This document shows, one piece after another, positions 8,290 to 17,296 of a DNA stretch of 64,000 bases; the stretch's first letter is position 1; each line of letters begins with the position of its first letter. The notes below the pieces were generated by a model. The model was not told the origin of the DNA. It made no database searches and was given only the letters and a program-made list of their open reading frames with translations. The stretch is from Actinomadura xylanilytica (lineage in GTDB: Bacteria; Actinomycetota; Actinomycetes; Streptosporangiales; Streptosporangiaceae), in contig NZ_JASNWE010000004.1 of assembly GCF_030283145.1 (NCBI RefSeq), forward strand, positions 62,001-126,000, in the 5' to 3' direction. A program made the translations under genes and the position numbers.

Positions 8290-10127
8290 ATCGTTCCCAC
8301 AGCCTCGCGCGAGCGATCGACGGCCGCGTGACCGTCCGGCAGAAGTGCCCGCGGAATTTCCACACATCGTGAACGCACGTATTCACCAAGTCCTTTTGCT
8401 TGCGGATCGGGACGCGTTGTCGCGGCGACTCCGTCGTCGAGCAGACCGCGCACGACGAAGTTGACGGCCCGCATGTTGGGCAGCTCGTACCGCTCGATCT
8501 CCAGCTCCGCCGCCTCGGTGAGCAGACCGCGCAACCGGTCCTCGTCGAGGTGGTCCCGCAGCCATGCGAACGCCTCGTCGGTGCGTGCCCAGAGACCGAT
8601 GTTGGCGTCGCCGCCCTTGTCGCCGGATCGAGCGCCGACCACCCGTCCCAGCGGCGCCAGGACGGTGTCGTCGTCCATCGCCCGCGGCACGCGGTGCGGG
8701 TCGCCGCGGTGCGGCTCGTGGCGCTCGGCGGGTGGGCGGGGCACCGGCAGGCGCCGCCCGTCCTGGAAGACGACCTCGGGTCGAAGGACGTCGACCGGCA
8801 CGAGCGTCGGCCAGTAGACCCCGTAGGCGGCGGCCGACCGTTCGGCCCGCTCGACGTACATGCCGGGGTAGCTGGAGAGGCCGAACTCCGCGACGGCGTT
8901 GAAGAATCGGCGCCCCACCTTGCGCTCGTCGGGGTCCTTCACCGTGATCCGGAGGCGCGCCTCGGCCTGGACGTTCTCCGGCGCGTCCGGGACATCGGTG
9001 CGCAGCAGCCGGACGTCGGTCTCCGCGAACGTGTCCGGCCCGCCGAGTCCGTCGACGATGAGGGAGCGGACGGCATGGTCGGCCTTGGCCTCGATGTCCA
9101 GCCCGGTGACGACGAACGTGGCGCTGTTGCGGTAGCCGCCGTGGTAGTTGAGGCAGACCTTGGCGGTGTCGGGCGCGGGACGGCCGCGAACGCCGCTGAC
9201 CCGAACGCGGTCGGTGCCGTCGTCGGACAGGCTGATGGTGTCGAACCGGGCGACGGCGTCCGGGTTGAGGTAGTCCGGCGCGCCGATCTCGTAGAGAACC
9301 TGTGCGGTGACCGTCTCGACCGTCACCGCGCCGCCGGTGCCGGCGTGCTTGGTGATCACGAACGAGCCGTCCGCCGCCATCTCGGCGATCGGGTAGCCCG
9401 GCCGTCCGTTGTCGGGCAGCTCGGAGAAGAAGGAGTAGTTGCCGCCGGTGGCCTGGGGGCCGCATTCGATGATGTGCCCGGCGACGACGGCGGCGGCCAG
9501 CCGGTCCCAGTCGTCCAGCCGCCAGTCGAACGCCCAGGCCGCCGGTCCGACCACCAGCGCGGCGTCGGTCACCCGGGGGCACACCACGATGTCGGCGCCG
9601 GAGCGCAGCGCCTCGGTGATCCCCCAGCCGCCCAGGTAGGCGTTGGCGGTCACGGGCTCGACGTCGGCCTCGGCGAGGCTCTTCCCGGAGCCGAGGTGCG
9701 CCAGGGGATGACCGTGCCGTTGAAGCTCCGGAATGCGGTCGAGGAGGTCGTCGCCTTCGATGTGGGCGATGCTGGGATGGAGCCCGAGTCGCTCGGCCAG
9801 GCGTCCGAGCTCGATCGCGAGCCCGCCGGGATTGAGCCCGCCGGCATTGGTGACGATCTTGATGTTGCGATCCAGGCAGGTGCCGAGCACCTGCTCCATC
9901 TGCGCCAGGAACGTCGTCGCGTAGCCACCGGCCGGGTCGCGCTGCCGGGCCTTCCACAGGATCAACATGGTCAGCTCGGCGAGGTAGTCGCCGGTCAGGA
10001 CGTCGAGTGGGCCGCCCTCGACCATCTCACGGGCCGCAGCGAAACGGTCTCCGTAATATCCCGAGCAGTTTCCAATCCGGAGGACGTCGCGTGTCGCCGA
10101 CATTTTCACCATTCTCTGTTCACTCAT
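8286..10127 (-). CDS. AtuA-like acyclic terpene utilisation family protein (DUF1446)
   Basis: A ~613-aa protein: an N-terminal DUF1446 domain (about residues 10-460, opening with R-I-G-N-C-S-G-Y-Y-G-D-R) and a C-terminal ~100-residue domain beginning near A-R-S-G-D-K-G-G-D-A-N-I-G. In Pseudomonas the atuA gene is needed for growth on citronellol-type terpenes, although its chemical step is not settled. The start is uncertain: 10127 leaves 2 bp after the upstream stop, while in-frame ATGs at 10112 and 10103 are also possible. Tight packing with the MaoC genes upstream and the 108-aa gene downstream places it in the CoA-ester pathway. Confidence 0.88.
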   Translation of the reverse strand: MSEQRMVKMSATRDVLRIGNCSGYYGDRFAAAREMVEGGPLDVLTGDYLAELTMLILWKARQRDPAGGYATTFLAQMEQVLGTCLDRNIKIVTNAGGLNPGGLAIELGRLAERLGLHPSIAHIEGDDLLDRIPELQRHGHPLAHLGSGKSLAEADVEPVTANAYLGGWGITEALRSGADIVVCPRVTDAALVVGPAAWAFDWRLDDWDRLAAAVVAGHIIECGPQATGGNYSFFSELPDNGRPGYPIAEMAADGSFVITKHAGTGGAVTVETVTAQVLYEIGAPDYLNPDAVARFDTISLSDDGTDRVRVSGVRGRPAPDTAKVCLNYHGGYRNSATFVVTGLDIEAKADHAVRSLIVDGLGGPDTFAETDVRLLRTDVPDAPENVQAEARLRITVKDPDERKVGRRFFNAVAEFGLSSYPGMYVERAERSAAAYGVYWPTLVPVDVLRPEVVFQDGRRLPVPRPPAERHEPHRGDPHRVPRAMDDDTVLAPLGRVVGARSGDKGGDANIGLWARTDEAFAWLRDHLDEDRLRGLLTEAAELEIERYELPNMRAVNFVVRGLLDDGVAATTRPDPQAKGLGEYVRSRCVEIPRALLPDGHAAVDRSREAVGTI

Positions 10128-10129
10128 CC

Positions 10130-10582
10130 TCACAGCGGCAATGCGATCGTGGCGGTCGCGATGGCGCACACCGTGTCGTCGGATTCCCGGGTCTCGGTGA
10201 CGTTGAGGTGGACCAGCCCATGGCTTTCGTCGACCTGCTCGGCACCCGTGACCTCACCGGCACAGACGAGAACGTCGCCGGGAACCGCATACCGCCGGAC
10301 CGACACACCCAGCTTGGTCAGCCGTCCGCTCGCGCCCATCCACTCCGTGCACAGCGTCACCAGGAAGGCGCCGTGCAGATGAGACTGGACCAGGACGTCC
10401 GGATAGCCCTCCTGCTCGGCATAGTCGGCATCGAAGTGGATGCGATGGGTGTTCCAGGTCACCGCGCTGTACCTGAAAAGCTGCAACCTGGTCGGAGCGT
10501 GGCGCATTTCAGGCAACCGGTCACCGACGAGGACGGCGCCGAATCGGAGATCCCGGCTGGTAGCAGTACTTGAGCCGCTCAT
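10130..10582 (-). CDS. MaoC-like hot-dog dehydratase
   Basis: A 150-aa single hot-dog domain. The H-R-I-H-F-D-x-x-Y-A segment followed by H-L-H-G-A-F matches the hydratase-2/MaoC active-site region, although the usual G-D-x-N-P portion is altered to T-W-N-T-H, as seen in HTD2-like and heteromeric MaoC proteins. It would hydrate an enoyl-CoA together with its neighbour. Its start overlaps the stop of the upstream MaoC-N gene as ATGA, which fits a two-subunit hydratase made in equal amounts. The AtuA-like gene follows after 2 bp. Confidence 0.85.
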   Translation of the reverse strand: MSGSSTATSRDLRFGAVLVGDRLPEMRHAPTRLQLFRYSAVTWNTHRIHFDADYAEQEGYPDVLVQSHLHGAFLVTLCTEWMGASGRLTKLGVSVRRYAVPGDVLVCAGEVTGAEQVDESHGLVHLNVTETRESDDTVCAIATATIALPL

Positions 10583-11082
10583 CGGAGCAGAACCTTCCGT
10601 GTCGAGGTCACCAGGGGGAGTTCGTCGTCGCCGATGAATTCATGCCGGTAGCGAACGACGATGAATGGTCCCTTGCGTCCTTGCAGCAGTTCGGCGTCGA
10701 TCATCGTGGACCGCTCCACGACGGTCGTACCGGCCGTGATGGGCGCGTGGAACTCCATGTCCTCACCGCCGCCCATCACCCGTACGCCGCTGGTGGGGAT
10801 GCCCTCCAACTGGAGCGCCTTCGGGGTGCCGTCGGTCCGGAGGTCCTCCGCGGCGGGTCCCTCGTCCCAGCAGGTGATCGCCGTCACCAGGTTGGGCGGG
10901 GCCACGATGTCCGCGTGTCCGCGACTGCGGGCGAACTCGGTGTCGTGGTAGAGGGGGTTCGACTCGCCGATGGCGCGGGCGTAGCGCCGGATCATCAGGG
11001 CGGTGACCGCCCCCAGCGAGTGGGTGGTCTCGGAGCCGATCTTGGTCCGGACCGAGTCGAGCAGCGTCTCGTCAACAGGCAT
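10579..11082 (-). CDS. MaoC N-terminal (FAS1-like) dehydratase domain protein
   Basis: A 167-aa protein of the MaoC_dehydrat_N type: Y-A-x-A-I-G-E-S-N-P-L-Y-H-D near residue 35-50, A-P-P-N-L-V and a later R-V-M-G-G-G-E-D-M-E-F-H-A-P-I block. Such proteins are the non-catalytic or half-site partner of a second MaoC subunit in heteromeric enoyl-CoA hydratases (the ChsH1/ChsH2-like arrangement). Eight bp separate it from the CoA-transferase gene upstream and four bp overlap the catalytic-type MaoC gene downstream. Confidence 0.85.
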   Translation of the reverse strand: MPVDETLLDSVRTKIGSETTHSLGAVTALMIRRYARAIGESNPLYHDTEFARSRGHADIVAPPNLVTAITCWDEGPAAEDLRTDGTPKALQLEGIPTSGVRVMGGGEDMEFHAPITAGTTVVERSTMIDAELLQGRKGPFIVVRYRHEFIGDDELPLVTSTRKVLLR

Positions 11083-11090
11083 GGGTTCTC

Positions 11091-12287
11091 CTAGACGACG
11101 TTGTCGTCACGCAGTTGCCGGACTTCGGCGGCGTCCAGGCCGAGCCGCTGTTCAAGGACTTCCTCGGTGTGCTCACCGAGGGTGGCCGCCGCTTCGGCCG
11201 GCAGCGGCGCCGAGGCCGCGAGGCGCAGCGGGCTGCCGAAGACGTACGCCCGCCGGCCGGCCGCATCGCTCACCGGCCGGATCATGCCGTCGGCGCCGAC
11301 GAGCGGCCCGGACATGACGTCGGACAGGCCGAGTACCGCCGAGCAGGGCACCCCGGCCTCCTGCAACCGGCCGGCCACGTCGTCACGGGTGAGCTCGGCG
11401 GTCCAGGTCGCGACGATCTCGTCGAGCTTGTCCATCTGCGCCACCCGGGCGGGTGGTGAGGTGAACGCGGGGTCGTCGGCGAGATCGGCACGGTTCATCA
11501 GCCGGCACAGCGTCTGCCAGTGTCCGTCGGTCATGCACAGGATCGCCACCCAGCCGTCCGCCGTCGGATAGACGTTGTAGGGGCAGACCGCCAGTCCCCC
11601 GTGCCGGTTCCCGGTCCGCTCCGGAAGCGTCCCGCCGCTGTCGAGGTATCCGGCGATGCTGGAGGTCAGCGACGGGATGACGGCGTCCTGCATCGCGACC
11701 TCGACATGCTGGCCCCGGCCGGTCACCGTGCGCTGGTAGAGCGCCGCGGCGATCGCCCCCATCAGGTGCGTGCCGCCGAAGAAGTCGGCGACCGCGGGCC
11801 CCGCCTTGGTCGGCGGCTGGTCGGGGCGTCCGGTCGTCGCCATCACTCCGGTCACGGCCTGGATGGTCAGATCCATGGCGCGCTGCCCGGCTTGGGGCGT
11901 GGAGGCACCGAATCCCCGTCCGGAGGCGAGGATGATCCGCTCGTTGGCCTGTGCCAGCACCTCGTAGCCGAGGGACAGCCGCTGGAGAGTGCCGGGAGCG
12001 AAGTTCTCCACGACCACGTCCGCTTGTGCGACCAGGCGCAGGAACAGGTCCCGCCCACGGGGATCCTTCAGATTCAGCCGCAGGCTCTTCTTCCCGCCGT
12101 TGAGCAGGTCGAACGCGGCCGTCTGCTGCTCGCCGACCACGCGCCACCGCACCGGCTCGCCGCCGAACGGCTCGATCTTGATGATCTCCGCGCCGAGCTG
12201 CGCCAGCAGCATGGTGCAGTAGGGGCCGTTGTACACCTGACTGAGGTCGAGGACGACGATGCCGTCGAGAGTCCGCCGTTCTGTCAA
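11091..12287 (-). CDS. CaiB/BaiF (class III) CoA-transferase
   Basis: A 398-aa family III CoA-transferase. It opens with L-D-G-I-V-V-L-D-L-S-Q, has G-A-E-I-I-K-I-E-P and V-V-E-N-F-A-P-G-T blocks, and Asp168 in V-A-D-F-F-G-G lies where the acyl-enzyme Asp of formyl-CoA transferase is found; T-G-R-G-Q-H-V-E-V follows. It moves CoA between carboxylic acids and is the only obvious CoA-activating enzyme in the island. A TTG start at 12285-12287 is preferred: AAGGA lies 7 nt upstream and the length then fits the family. It is the first gene of a nine-gene run, with an 18-bp operator about 97 bp upstream. Confidence 0.9.
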   Translation of the reverse strand: MTERRTLDGIVVLDLSQVYNGPYCTMLLAQLGAEIIKIEPFGGEPVRWRVVGEQQTAAFDLLNGGKKSLRLNLKDPRGRDLFLRLVAQADVVVENFAPGTLQRLSLGYEVLAQANERIILASGRGFGASTPQAGQRAMDLTIQAVTGVMATTGRPDQPPTKAGPAVADFFGGTHLMGAIAAALYQRTVTGRGQHVEVAMQDAVIPSLTSSIAGYLDSGGTLPERTGNRHGGLAVCPYNVYPTADGWVAILCMTDGHWQTLCRLMNRADLADDPAFTSPPARVAQMDKLDEIVATWTAELTRDDVAGRLQEAGVPCSAVLGLSDVMSGPLVGADGMIRPVSDAAGRRAYVFGSPLRLAASAPLPAEAAATLGEHTEEVLEQRLGLDAAEVRQLRDDNVV

Positions 12288-12773
12288 GGCAGATCCTTTC
12301 TCCGGGAGGGACTGCGCGAATCTGCGAAACACGCGTCCCCGTTGAGCTGTACCCGCGCCCCACCTGCGGTCTTGAGGGAAAAACATACTACTGCGTAGCT
12401 CGTTACGGAAGGGGTCTCGGGCCGGGTTCGAGGAAAGAGAGCGGCCTGCGTGCGGTCTACGGGAATCGCGCGCGGCAGGTGGGGCCGCGCGGTCCGGTCG
12501 GCCGAAGAACGGTTTTTCGCCGCCGGAGCGCGGCCGGGTCGCCGAGGGCGATGACGGCCGGGTCGCGGTCGTCTCTGAAGCCTCGGCCGAACGTGTCCGT
12601 TCTGGACGCCGGGGGCGCTTCACCCGGCTCGCGACTCCGGTCGATCAGACAGATGCGTCGCAGCGTCCGCCGGACACCGTCACGCTCTTCGAGCCTGTCG
12701 GCGCACCGGCCGGCGGACGGGCCGACAGCCGTGGTCGCCGGGGGCCCGGCGCGCTGTCACGGAAGATCCCTGC
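12288..12773. other. 486-bp intergenic region without a supported gene
   Basis: It separates the end of the nitroreductase gene from the start of the CoA-transferase gene, both on the minus strand. It holds the operator at 12384-12401 and G+C-rich segments able to fold near 12690-12760 (probably terminating the nitroreductase message). I see no convincing coding sequence in either strand. Confidence 0.55.
12384..12401. promoter_or_regulatory. Regulon operator O1
   Basis: CATACTACTGCGTAGCTC. The core CTAC-N3-GTAG is shared with four other sites in the window. On the minus strand it reads TAGTAT, a plausible -10 hexamer directed at the CoA-transferase operon (start 12287), so a bound repressor would block RNA polymerase. 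Confidence 0.75.
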
Positions 12774-13403
12774 TCAGTCCGTCCACCGGTTCCAGCGGGT
12801 GATGGTCTCGATGGGGGGGCGCTCGGCGGGCTTGAACTCGTCACCGATCGTGTAGGCGACGGGAAGCAGCGCGACGGGTGTCATCGTGTCGGGCAGTTGC
12901 AGGATCTCGGTGTACCGCCGTTCGTCGCTCCCCACGAACGGCGTCGTCAGCACCGAGCCCATCCGGCGGGACCGCAGCGCGAGCTGGAGGTTCCAGATCG
13001 CCGGGAAGATCGAGCCGTAGAACGCGGCAGGATGCCCCGATCTGGGCTCGTCGATCCGTCCCTGGACGCACGGCACGATCAGCACCGGGACCTTCGCCAG
13101 GACCGTGGCCAGATACCGGGCGCTGTCGTGGACGCGCCTGGTCTGCGGATCCTGGATGTGCGGATACCGCCGGTCGATGGTCGCCAGGGTGCGGCGCGCG
13201 TAGATGTCCGCCACGCCCGCTCGCACCTCGGGGTCGTCCACGACCAACCAGCGCCACGCCTGCTGGTTGCCGCCGGTGGGCGCCTGCACCGCGAGACGAA
13301 GGCATTCGAGGATCACGTCGTGCTCGACCGGCCGTTCGAGGTCGAGCCGACGGCGCACGGCGCGTGTGGTGGAGAGGAGCTGATCTGTAACCGCGGTGTC
13401 CAT
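12774..13403 (-). CDS. Nitroreductase-family flavoprotein
   Basis: A 209-aa FMN-dependent nitroreductase-fold protein. The N-terminal T-T-R-A-V-R-R-R stretch binds FMN phosphate, A-P-T-G-G-N-Q-Q-A-W-R-W is the second family block, and a G-S-V-L-T-T segment near residue 165 lies close to the flavin. It uses NAD(P)H to reduce nitro groups, quinones or activated double bonds. GGGAGG lies 5 nt before the ATG at 13403; a longer open frame upstream lacks a matching site. It follows the crotonase gene by 146 bp and is probably in its transcription unit. A reductive step on a cyclic enone or unsaturated intermediate would fit the island. Confidence 0.85.
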   Translation of the reverse strand: MDTAVTDQLLSTTRAVRRRLDLERPVEHDVILECLRLAVQAPTGGNQQAWRWLVVDDPEVRAGVADIYARRTLATIDRRYPHIQDPQTRRVHDSARYLATVLAKVPVLIVPCVQGRIDEPRSGHPAAFYGSIFPAIWNLQLALRSRRMGSVLTTPFVGSDERRYTEILQLPDTMTPVALLPVAYTIGDEFKPAERPPIETITRWNRWTD

Positions 13404-13549
13404 CAGGCCTCCCATGGGCGGTTCATTGACACGGTTCGGCTCGTTCGGGCTCTCGTCCGTCCCGGTCGGCATGGAGCACGAATGCGCAGGTTCCGCCCAT
13501 AATGCCGCACGCAGCGACGATGCCGGAGGGGTGGCGTGCCGTCACCTGT

Positions 13550-14359
13550 TCACTGGGTCGCCGGCGCGTCCGTCGATTTCTTGCCGTCCTTGGCGAGGAA
13601 CTGAGCGACGCGGGCCTTGATGTCGTCGGTACCGAAGGACTCGTGTTCGGCGGCGAGGGCGAAGTTGAGCACGTTGTTCGCCGAGTCGAGCAGGTGCATG
13701 TTGAGGGCACGCTTGGTGTCGCGCACCGACTGGGCCGGCAGTTCGGCGAATCGGTGCGCGAAGGCCTTCGCGGTCTCCAGCACCTCGCCGGCGGGCACCA
13801 CCCGGTTGCACAGCCCGGCCCGCGCGGCCTCGGCGGCGTGGAGCCGGTCACCGAGCAGCAGAAACTCCTTGGCGGTGAGCATGCTGGTCAGCCACGGCCA
13901 GGTGACCGCGCCGCCGTCGCCGGCGACCAGCCCGATGTTCACATGCGGGTCACTCAGGAACGCGTCTTCGGACATGACCACAAAGTCGGACATGGTGGCC
14001 AGGCTGCACCCCAGCCCGACCGCCGGGCCGTTCACCGCCGCGACCACCGGCAGCTCGCACGACAGCATCGCCCGGACCAGCCGCTCCCCCTCCCGGATGT
14101 CGCGACGCCGCGCCACCGGATCATGGTGGTTGCGGATGAAGTTCGGCACATGGCCCCCGGCACTGAACGCCCGACCCGCACCGGTGAGCACCACCGCGCG
14201 CGCGTCCTCGTCGTCGACCAGCAGGTCCCACACCCGCCGCATCCCGACATGCAGCGCGTCATCGAACGAGTTGAGCGCATCCGGCCGGTTCATGGTGACG
14301 ATCCGCAGGGGTCCGTCCACTTCTACCAGCAGATCGGGTGCCAAGTCCGAATAATCCAT
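13550..14359 (-). CDS. Enoyl-CoA hydratase/isomerase family protein (crotonase 1)
   Basis: A 269-aa crotonase-fold protein. The oxyanion-hole segments (A-F-S-A-G-G-H near residue 65 and G-P-A-V-G-L-G-C near residue 110) are present. At the first catalytic Glu position of rat crotonase the sequence has Asp (S-D-P-H-V-N-I-G), while the second Glu is kept (A-K-E-F-L-L-L-G-D). It could be an isomerase or a specialised hydratase. GGAGGAGG precedes the ATG at 14357-14359. It is divergent from the crotonase 2 gene across a 142-bp region carrying operator O2. Confidence 0.88.
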   Translation of the reverse strand: MDYSDLAPDLLVEVDGPLRIVTMNRPDALNSFDDALHVGMRRVWDLLVDDEDARAVVLTGAGRAFSAGGHVPNFIRNHHDPVARRRDIREGERLVRAMLSCELPVVAAVNGPAVGLGCSLATMSDFVVMSEDAFLSDPHVNIGLVAGDGGAVTWPWLTSMLTAKEFLLLGDRLHAAEAARAGLCNRVVPAGEVLETAKAFAHRFAELPAQSVRDTKRALNMHLLDSANNVLNFALAAEHESFGTDDIKARVAQFLAKDGKKSTDAPATQ

Positions 14360-14418
14360 CCGAAGCCTCCTCCGTACTCCCCCGCCGCACAGCGCAACGG
14401 AATCCGTTAGCAAGAAAT

Positions 14419-14436
14419 AACCTACGTGGTAGTATG
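14419..14436. promoter_or_regulatory. Regulon operator O2 in a divergent promoter
   Basis: AACCTACGTGGTAGTATG, whose complement is identical at all 18 positions to O4 and O5. TAGTAT at 14430-14435 is spaced 17 bp from TTAGCA (14407-14412), giving a promoter for the plus-strand operon at 14502; on the other strand TAGGTT could serve the crotonase 1 gene. One site can thus control both directions. Confidence 0.8.
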
Positions 14437-14501
14437 CCAGAAGTAAAGGGCTCCTCCACCCGACCACCGCCCTTGCCAAGCAGCGCTTTAGGAGACCCGA
14501 C

Positions 14502-15284
14502 GTGGCAGACCTCGAGTACACCGTGCAGGACGGGATCGGCACCCTCCTGCTGAACCGCCCGCACGTGAAGAACGCGTTCACCCTCGACATGATCGATCAG
14601 TGGGGCGAGGCGCTGCGCTCGGCGCGAACCGACCCCGGCGTACGGGTCGTCGTCGTCACCGGCGCCGGTGACGCCTTCTGCTCCGGCATCGACCTCCAGA
14701 CGTTCGAGGCGGAGGCCGGCGGGCCCCTCGCGCTCAAGTCCCTGCTCACCGAGCGCATCCACCGGGTCGCCCACGCCGTCGAGGATCTGGACAAGCCCCT
14801 GATCGCGGCCGTGAACGGGATCGCCGTCGGTGCCGGGATGGACATGGCACTGATGTGCGACATCCGGCTGCTGGCCCAGTCGGCCCGGCTGTCCGAGGGC
14901 TACATCCGGATCGGGCTCGTGCCCGGAGACGGCGGCTGCTACTACCTGCCTCGGCTGGTCGGGATGGCCAAGGCACTCGAACTCATGTGGACCGGGGACT
15001 TCGTGGACGCCGACGAGGCCCGTCGGATCGGCATCGCCCAGCACGTCCACGCCGACGAGGACTTCGCGGAGGCGTGGCGGCGCTACGCGCGCAGGCTCGC
15101 GGAGCAGCCGCCGATCAACGTGCAGATGATCAAGAGGGCGGCCTATCAGTCCGCGCGCACCGACGTCCGGACCGCGCTCGATCTGATCTCCTCGCACATG
15201 GCCGTCGTGCACAGCACGCACGACTCCGCCGAGGCGATGGCCGCGTTCCGCGAACGTCGCGCGCCCGTGTTCGAGGGACGCTAG
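14502..15284 (+). CDS. Enoyl-CoA hydratase (crotonase 2)
   Basis: A 260-aa crotonase-fold protein with both hydratase glutamates in place: S-E-G-Y-I-R-I-G-L-V-P-G-D-G-G and K-A-L-E-L-M-W-T-G-D. C-S-G-I-D and G-I-A-V-G-A-G-M form the oxyanion hole. It is the best candidate in the island for a true enoyl-CoA hydratase. A GTG start at 14502 follows AGGAG by 8 nt. It is the first gene of a five-gene plus-strand operon (14502-19177). Confidence 0.9.
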   Translation: MADLEYTVQDGIGTLLLNRPHVKNAFTLDMIDQWGEALRSARTDPGVRVVVVTGAGDAFCSGIDLQTFEAEAGGPLALKSLLTERIHRVAHAVEDLDKPLIAAVNGIAVGAGMDMALMCDIRLLAQSARLSEGYIRIGLVPGDGGCYYLPRLVGMAKALELMWTGDFVDADEARRIGIAQHVHADEDFAEAWRRYARRLAEQPPINVQMIKRAAYQSARTDVRTALDLISSHMAVVHSTHDSAEAMAAFRERRAPVFEGR

Positions 15285-15301
15285 CCGGAGGAGAGTGGAA
15301 C

Positions 15302-16114
15302 ATGACCGCAGAAACGACCTCGTCGAGGGCGCAGAGTCCGGTGATCGTCACGCGGGACGGCGCCACGGCCACCCTCACCCTGAACCGGCCCTCCCGCAAG
15401 AACGCCATCGACGACGAGGGCTGGCACCTGCTTCGCGCCGCCCTCGAGGATCTGGCCACCGACGACGCCGTCCGGGCCGTCATCGTGACCGGGGCCGGCG
15501 GCGACTTCTGCGCGGGCGCCGACCTGGGGCGCGCGTCCGGCGACGAGCACCCCACCGCGCGGATGCGCCGGGTCGGCAACATCGCGATCGCCTTGAGCGA
15601 GCTGCCGAAGCCGGTGATCGCCAAGGTCGAGGGGGTCGCCGCGGGCGCCGGCTGGAACCTCGCGCTGGCCTGTGACCTCGTCGTCGCCTCGACGTCCGCC
15701 CGGTTCTCCCAGATCTTCGCCCGGCGCGGCCTGTCGATCGACTTCGGCGGATCCTGGTTCCTGCCCCGGCTGGTCGGAATGCAGCAGGCCAAGCGATTGG
15801 CGTTGCTCGCCGAGATGATCGGCGCCGAGGAGGCCCGGGAGCTCGGGCTGGTGACCTGGGTCAAACCGGAGGACGAGTTGGCGGACTTCGTCGCCGAACT
15901 GGCCCACCGGCTCGCGGCGCTTCCGCCGGTCGCGCTCGCCCAGTCGAAGGCGCTGCTGCACCAGGGCACCACCCAGACGCTGCGCGAGGCGATCGACAAC
16001 GAATCGCGGGCGCAGGCGGTGAACCTGGCCACCGAGGATGCTCCGGCCGCGTTCCGCGCCTTCCGCGACAAGGCCGAACCACCGGCCTACACCGGTCGCT
16101 GGGCCCTGCGCTGA
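15302..16114 (+). CDS. Crotonase-fold protein, PaaG/isomerase-like (crotonase 3)
   Basis: A 270-aa crotonase-fold protein. Instead of the hydratase Glu pair it has F-S-Q-I-F-A-R-R-G-L-S-I-D-F-G-G followed by W-F-L-P-R-L-V-G, the arrangement of PaaG-type ring-opening isomerases and delta-3,delta-2-enoyl-CoA isomerases, where the Asp before F-G-G is the catalytic acid/base. An isomerase acting on a double bond, or on a ring-derived CoA ester, is therefore more likely than a hydratase. GGAGGAG precedes the ATG at 15302; the gap from crotonase 2 is 17 bp. Confidence 0.87.
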   Translation: MTAETTSSRAQSPVIVTRDGATATLTLNRPSRKNAIDDEGWHLLRAALEDLATDDAVRAVIVTGAGGDFCAGADLGRASGDEHPTARMRRVGNIAIALSELPKPVIAKVEGVAAGAGWNLALACDLVVASTSARFSQIFARRGLSIDFGGSWFLPRLVGMQQAKRLALLAEMIGAEEARELGLVTWVKPEDELADFVAELAHRLAALPPVALAQSKALLHQGTTQTLREAIDNESRAQAVNLATEDAPAAFRAFRDKAEPPAYTGRWALR

Positions 16115-16141
16115 GCACCGGCTGAGGAGAGTGAGCGACAA

Positions 16142-17296
16142 GTGATGGATCTTTGGAGTCTCGAACCCGTCGCGCTTGCGGCCGAGCTCGACGTCCTACG
16201 GGCGGACGTGCGCGCGTTTCTGGCCGAAGAACTGTCCGCGGGCCGGATCGCGTCGCACTGCGATCAATGGCTCGGGGGCTGGGATCACGCGTTCAGCCGG
16301 AGGTTGGGCGAGCGCGGCTGGATCGGCATGGCCTTTCCGGCCCGGTACGGCGGGTCGGCCGCCGGTGCGCTGGCACGATTCGTCGTCACCGAGGAACTGC
16401 TCGCGGCCGGAGCGCCGGTGGCCGCGCACTGGATCGCCGACCGGCAGTCCGGGCCGGGCTTGCTGAAGTTCGGGACCGACGAGCAGAAGCGGGCCTTCCT
16501 CCCCGGGATCGCCCGCGGTGAGTGCTTCTTCGCCGCCGGCATGAGCGAACCCGACACCGGCTCGGATCTGGCGTCGGTGCGCACCCGCGGCAGCCGGGTC
16601 GAGGGCGGCTGGCGGCTCAGCGGGACGAAGGTCTGGGCGAGCGGGGCGCATCGTGCGCACGCCATGATCACCCTCGCCCGCACCGAGCCCCGGACGGCCG
16701 ACCGGCACGCCGGACTGACCCAGTTCATCGTCGAGCTGCCCGACCCCGCTGTGCGCATCCGGCCGATCCTGCTGCTCACCGGTGAGCACCACTTCAACGA
16801 GGTCGTCCTCGACGATGTCTTCGTCCCCGACGCCCGGGTCCTCGGGGAGCCCGGGTCGGGGTGGCACCAGGTCACCAGTGAGCTGGCGATGGAGCGCAGC
16901 GGTCCGGAGCGGGTCCTGTCGACCTTTCCCTTGCTGGCCCTTGCCATGGACCACCTGGCCGAGCACGGCGATCGGGCGAGCGCGGCACGCATCGGTGCGG
17001 TGGTCGGGCGGATGTGGGCGCTGCGCCAGCTGTCCCTCGCGGTCGCGGGCCGGCTCGAGGCCGGGGCCGCACCGGCGGTGGAGGCGGCGGTGGTCAAGGA
17101 CCTCGGTACCCGGTTCGAGAGTGTCGTCATCGACACCGTCCGGCTGCTGAGCCAGGTCGTTCCCGATCCCGGCTCCGGCGAGCGGTTGTCCCGGATGCTG
17201 GCCGAATCGATCCTGCACAGTCCTGGATTCACCCTGCGGGGCGGGACCAATGAGATCTTGCGCGGCGTTGTCGCCAAGGAACTGGGGGTGCGATGA
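16142..17296 (+). CDS. Acyl-CoA dehydrogenase, larger subunit of a likely heteromeric pair
   Basis: A 384-aa acyl-CoA dehydrogenase. It has M-S-E-P-D-T-G-S-D (substrate/FAD loop), W-A-S-G-A (FAD) and a C-terminal R-G-G-T-N-E-I-L-R-G block. Its stop overlaps the start of a second, shorter dehydrogenase gene as ATGA. Such pairs (FadE28/FadE29-like) form alpha2beta2 enzymes with one active site per heterodimer, known for steroid side-chain and other bulky CoA esters. A GTG at 16142 and an ATG at 16145 are both possible starts; GAGGAG lies about 12 nt before the GTG. Confidence 0.9.
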   Translation: MMDLWSLEPVALAAELDVLRADVRAFLAEELSAGRIASHCDQWLGGWDHAFSRRLGERGWIGMAFPARYGGSAAGALARFVVTEELLAAGAPVAAHWIADRQSGPGLLKFGTDEQKRAFLPGIARGECFFAAGMSEPDTGSDLASVRTRGSRVEGGWRLSGTKVWASGAHRAHAMITLARTEPRTADRHAGLTQFIVELPDPAVRIRPILLLTGEHHFNEVVLDDVFVPDARVLGEPGSGWHQVTSELAMERSGPERVLSTFPLLALAMDHLAEHGDRASAARIGAVVGRMWALRQLSLAVAGRLEAGAAPAVEAAVVKDLGTRFESVVIDTVRLLSQVVPDPGSGERLSRMLAESILHSPGFTLRGGTNEILRGVVAKELGVR

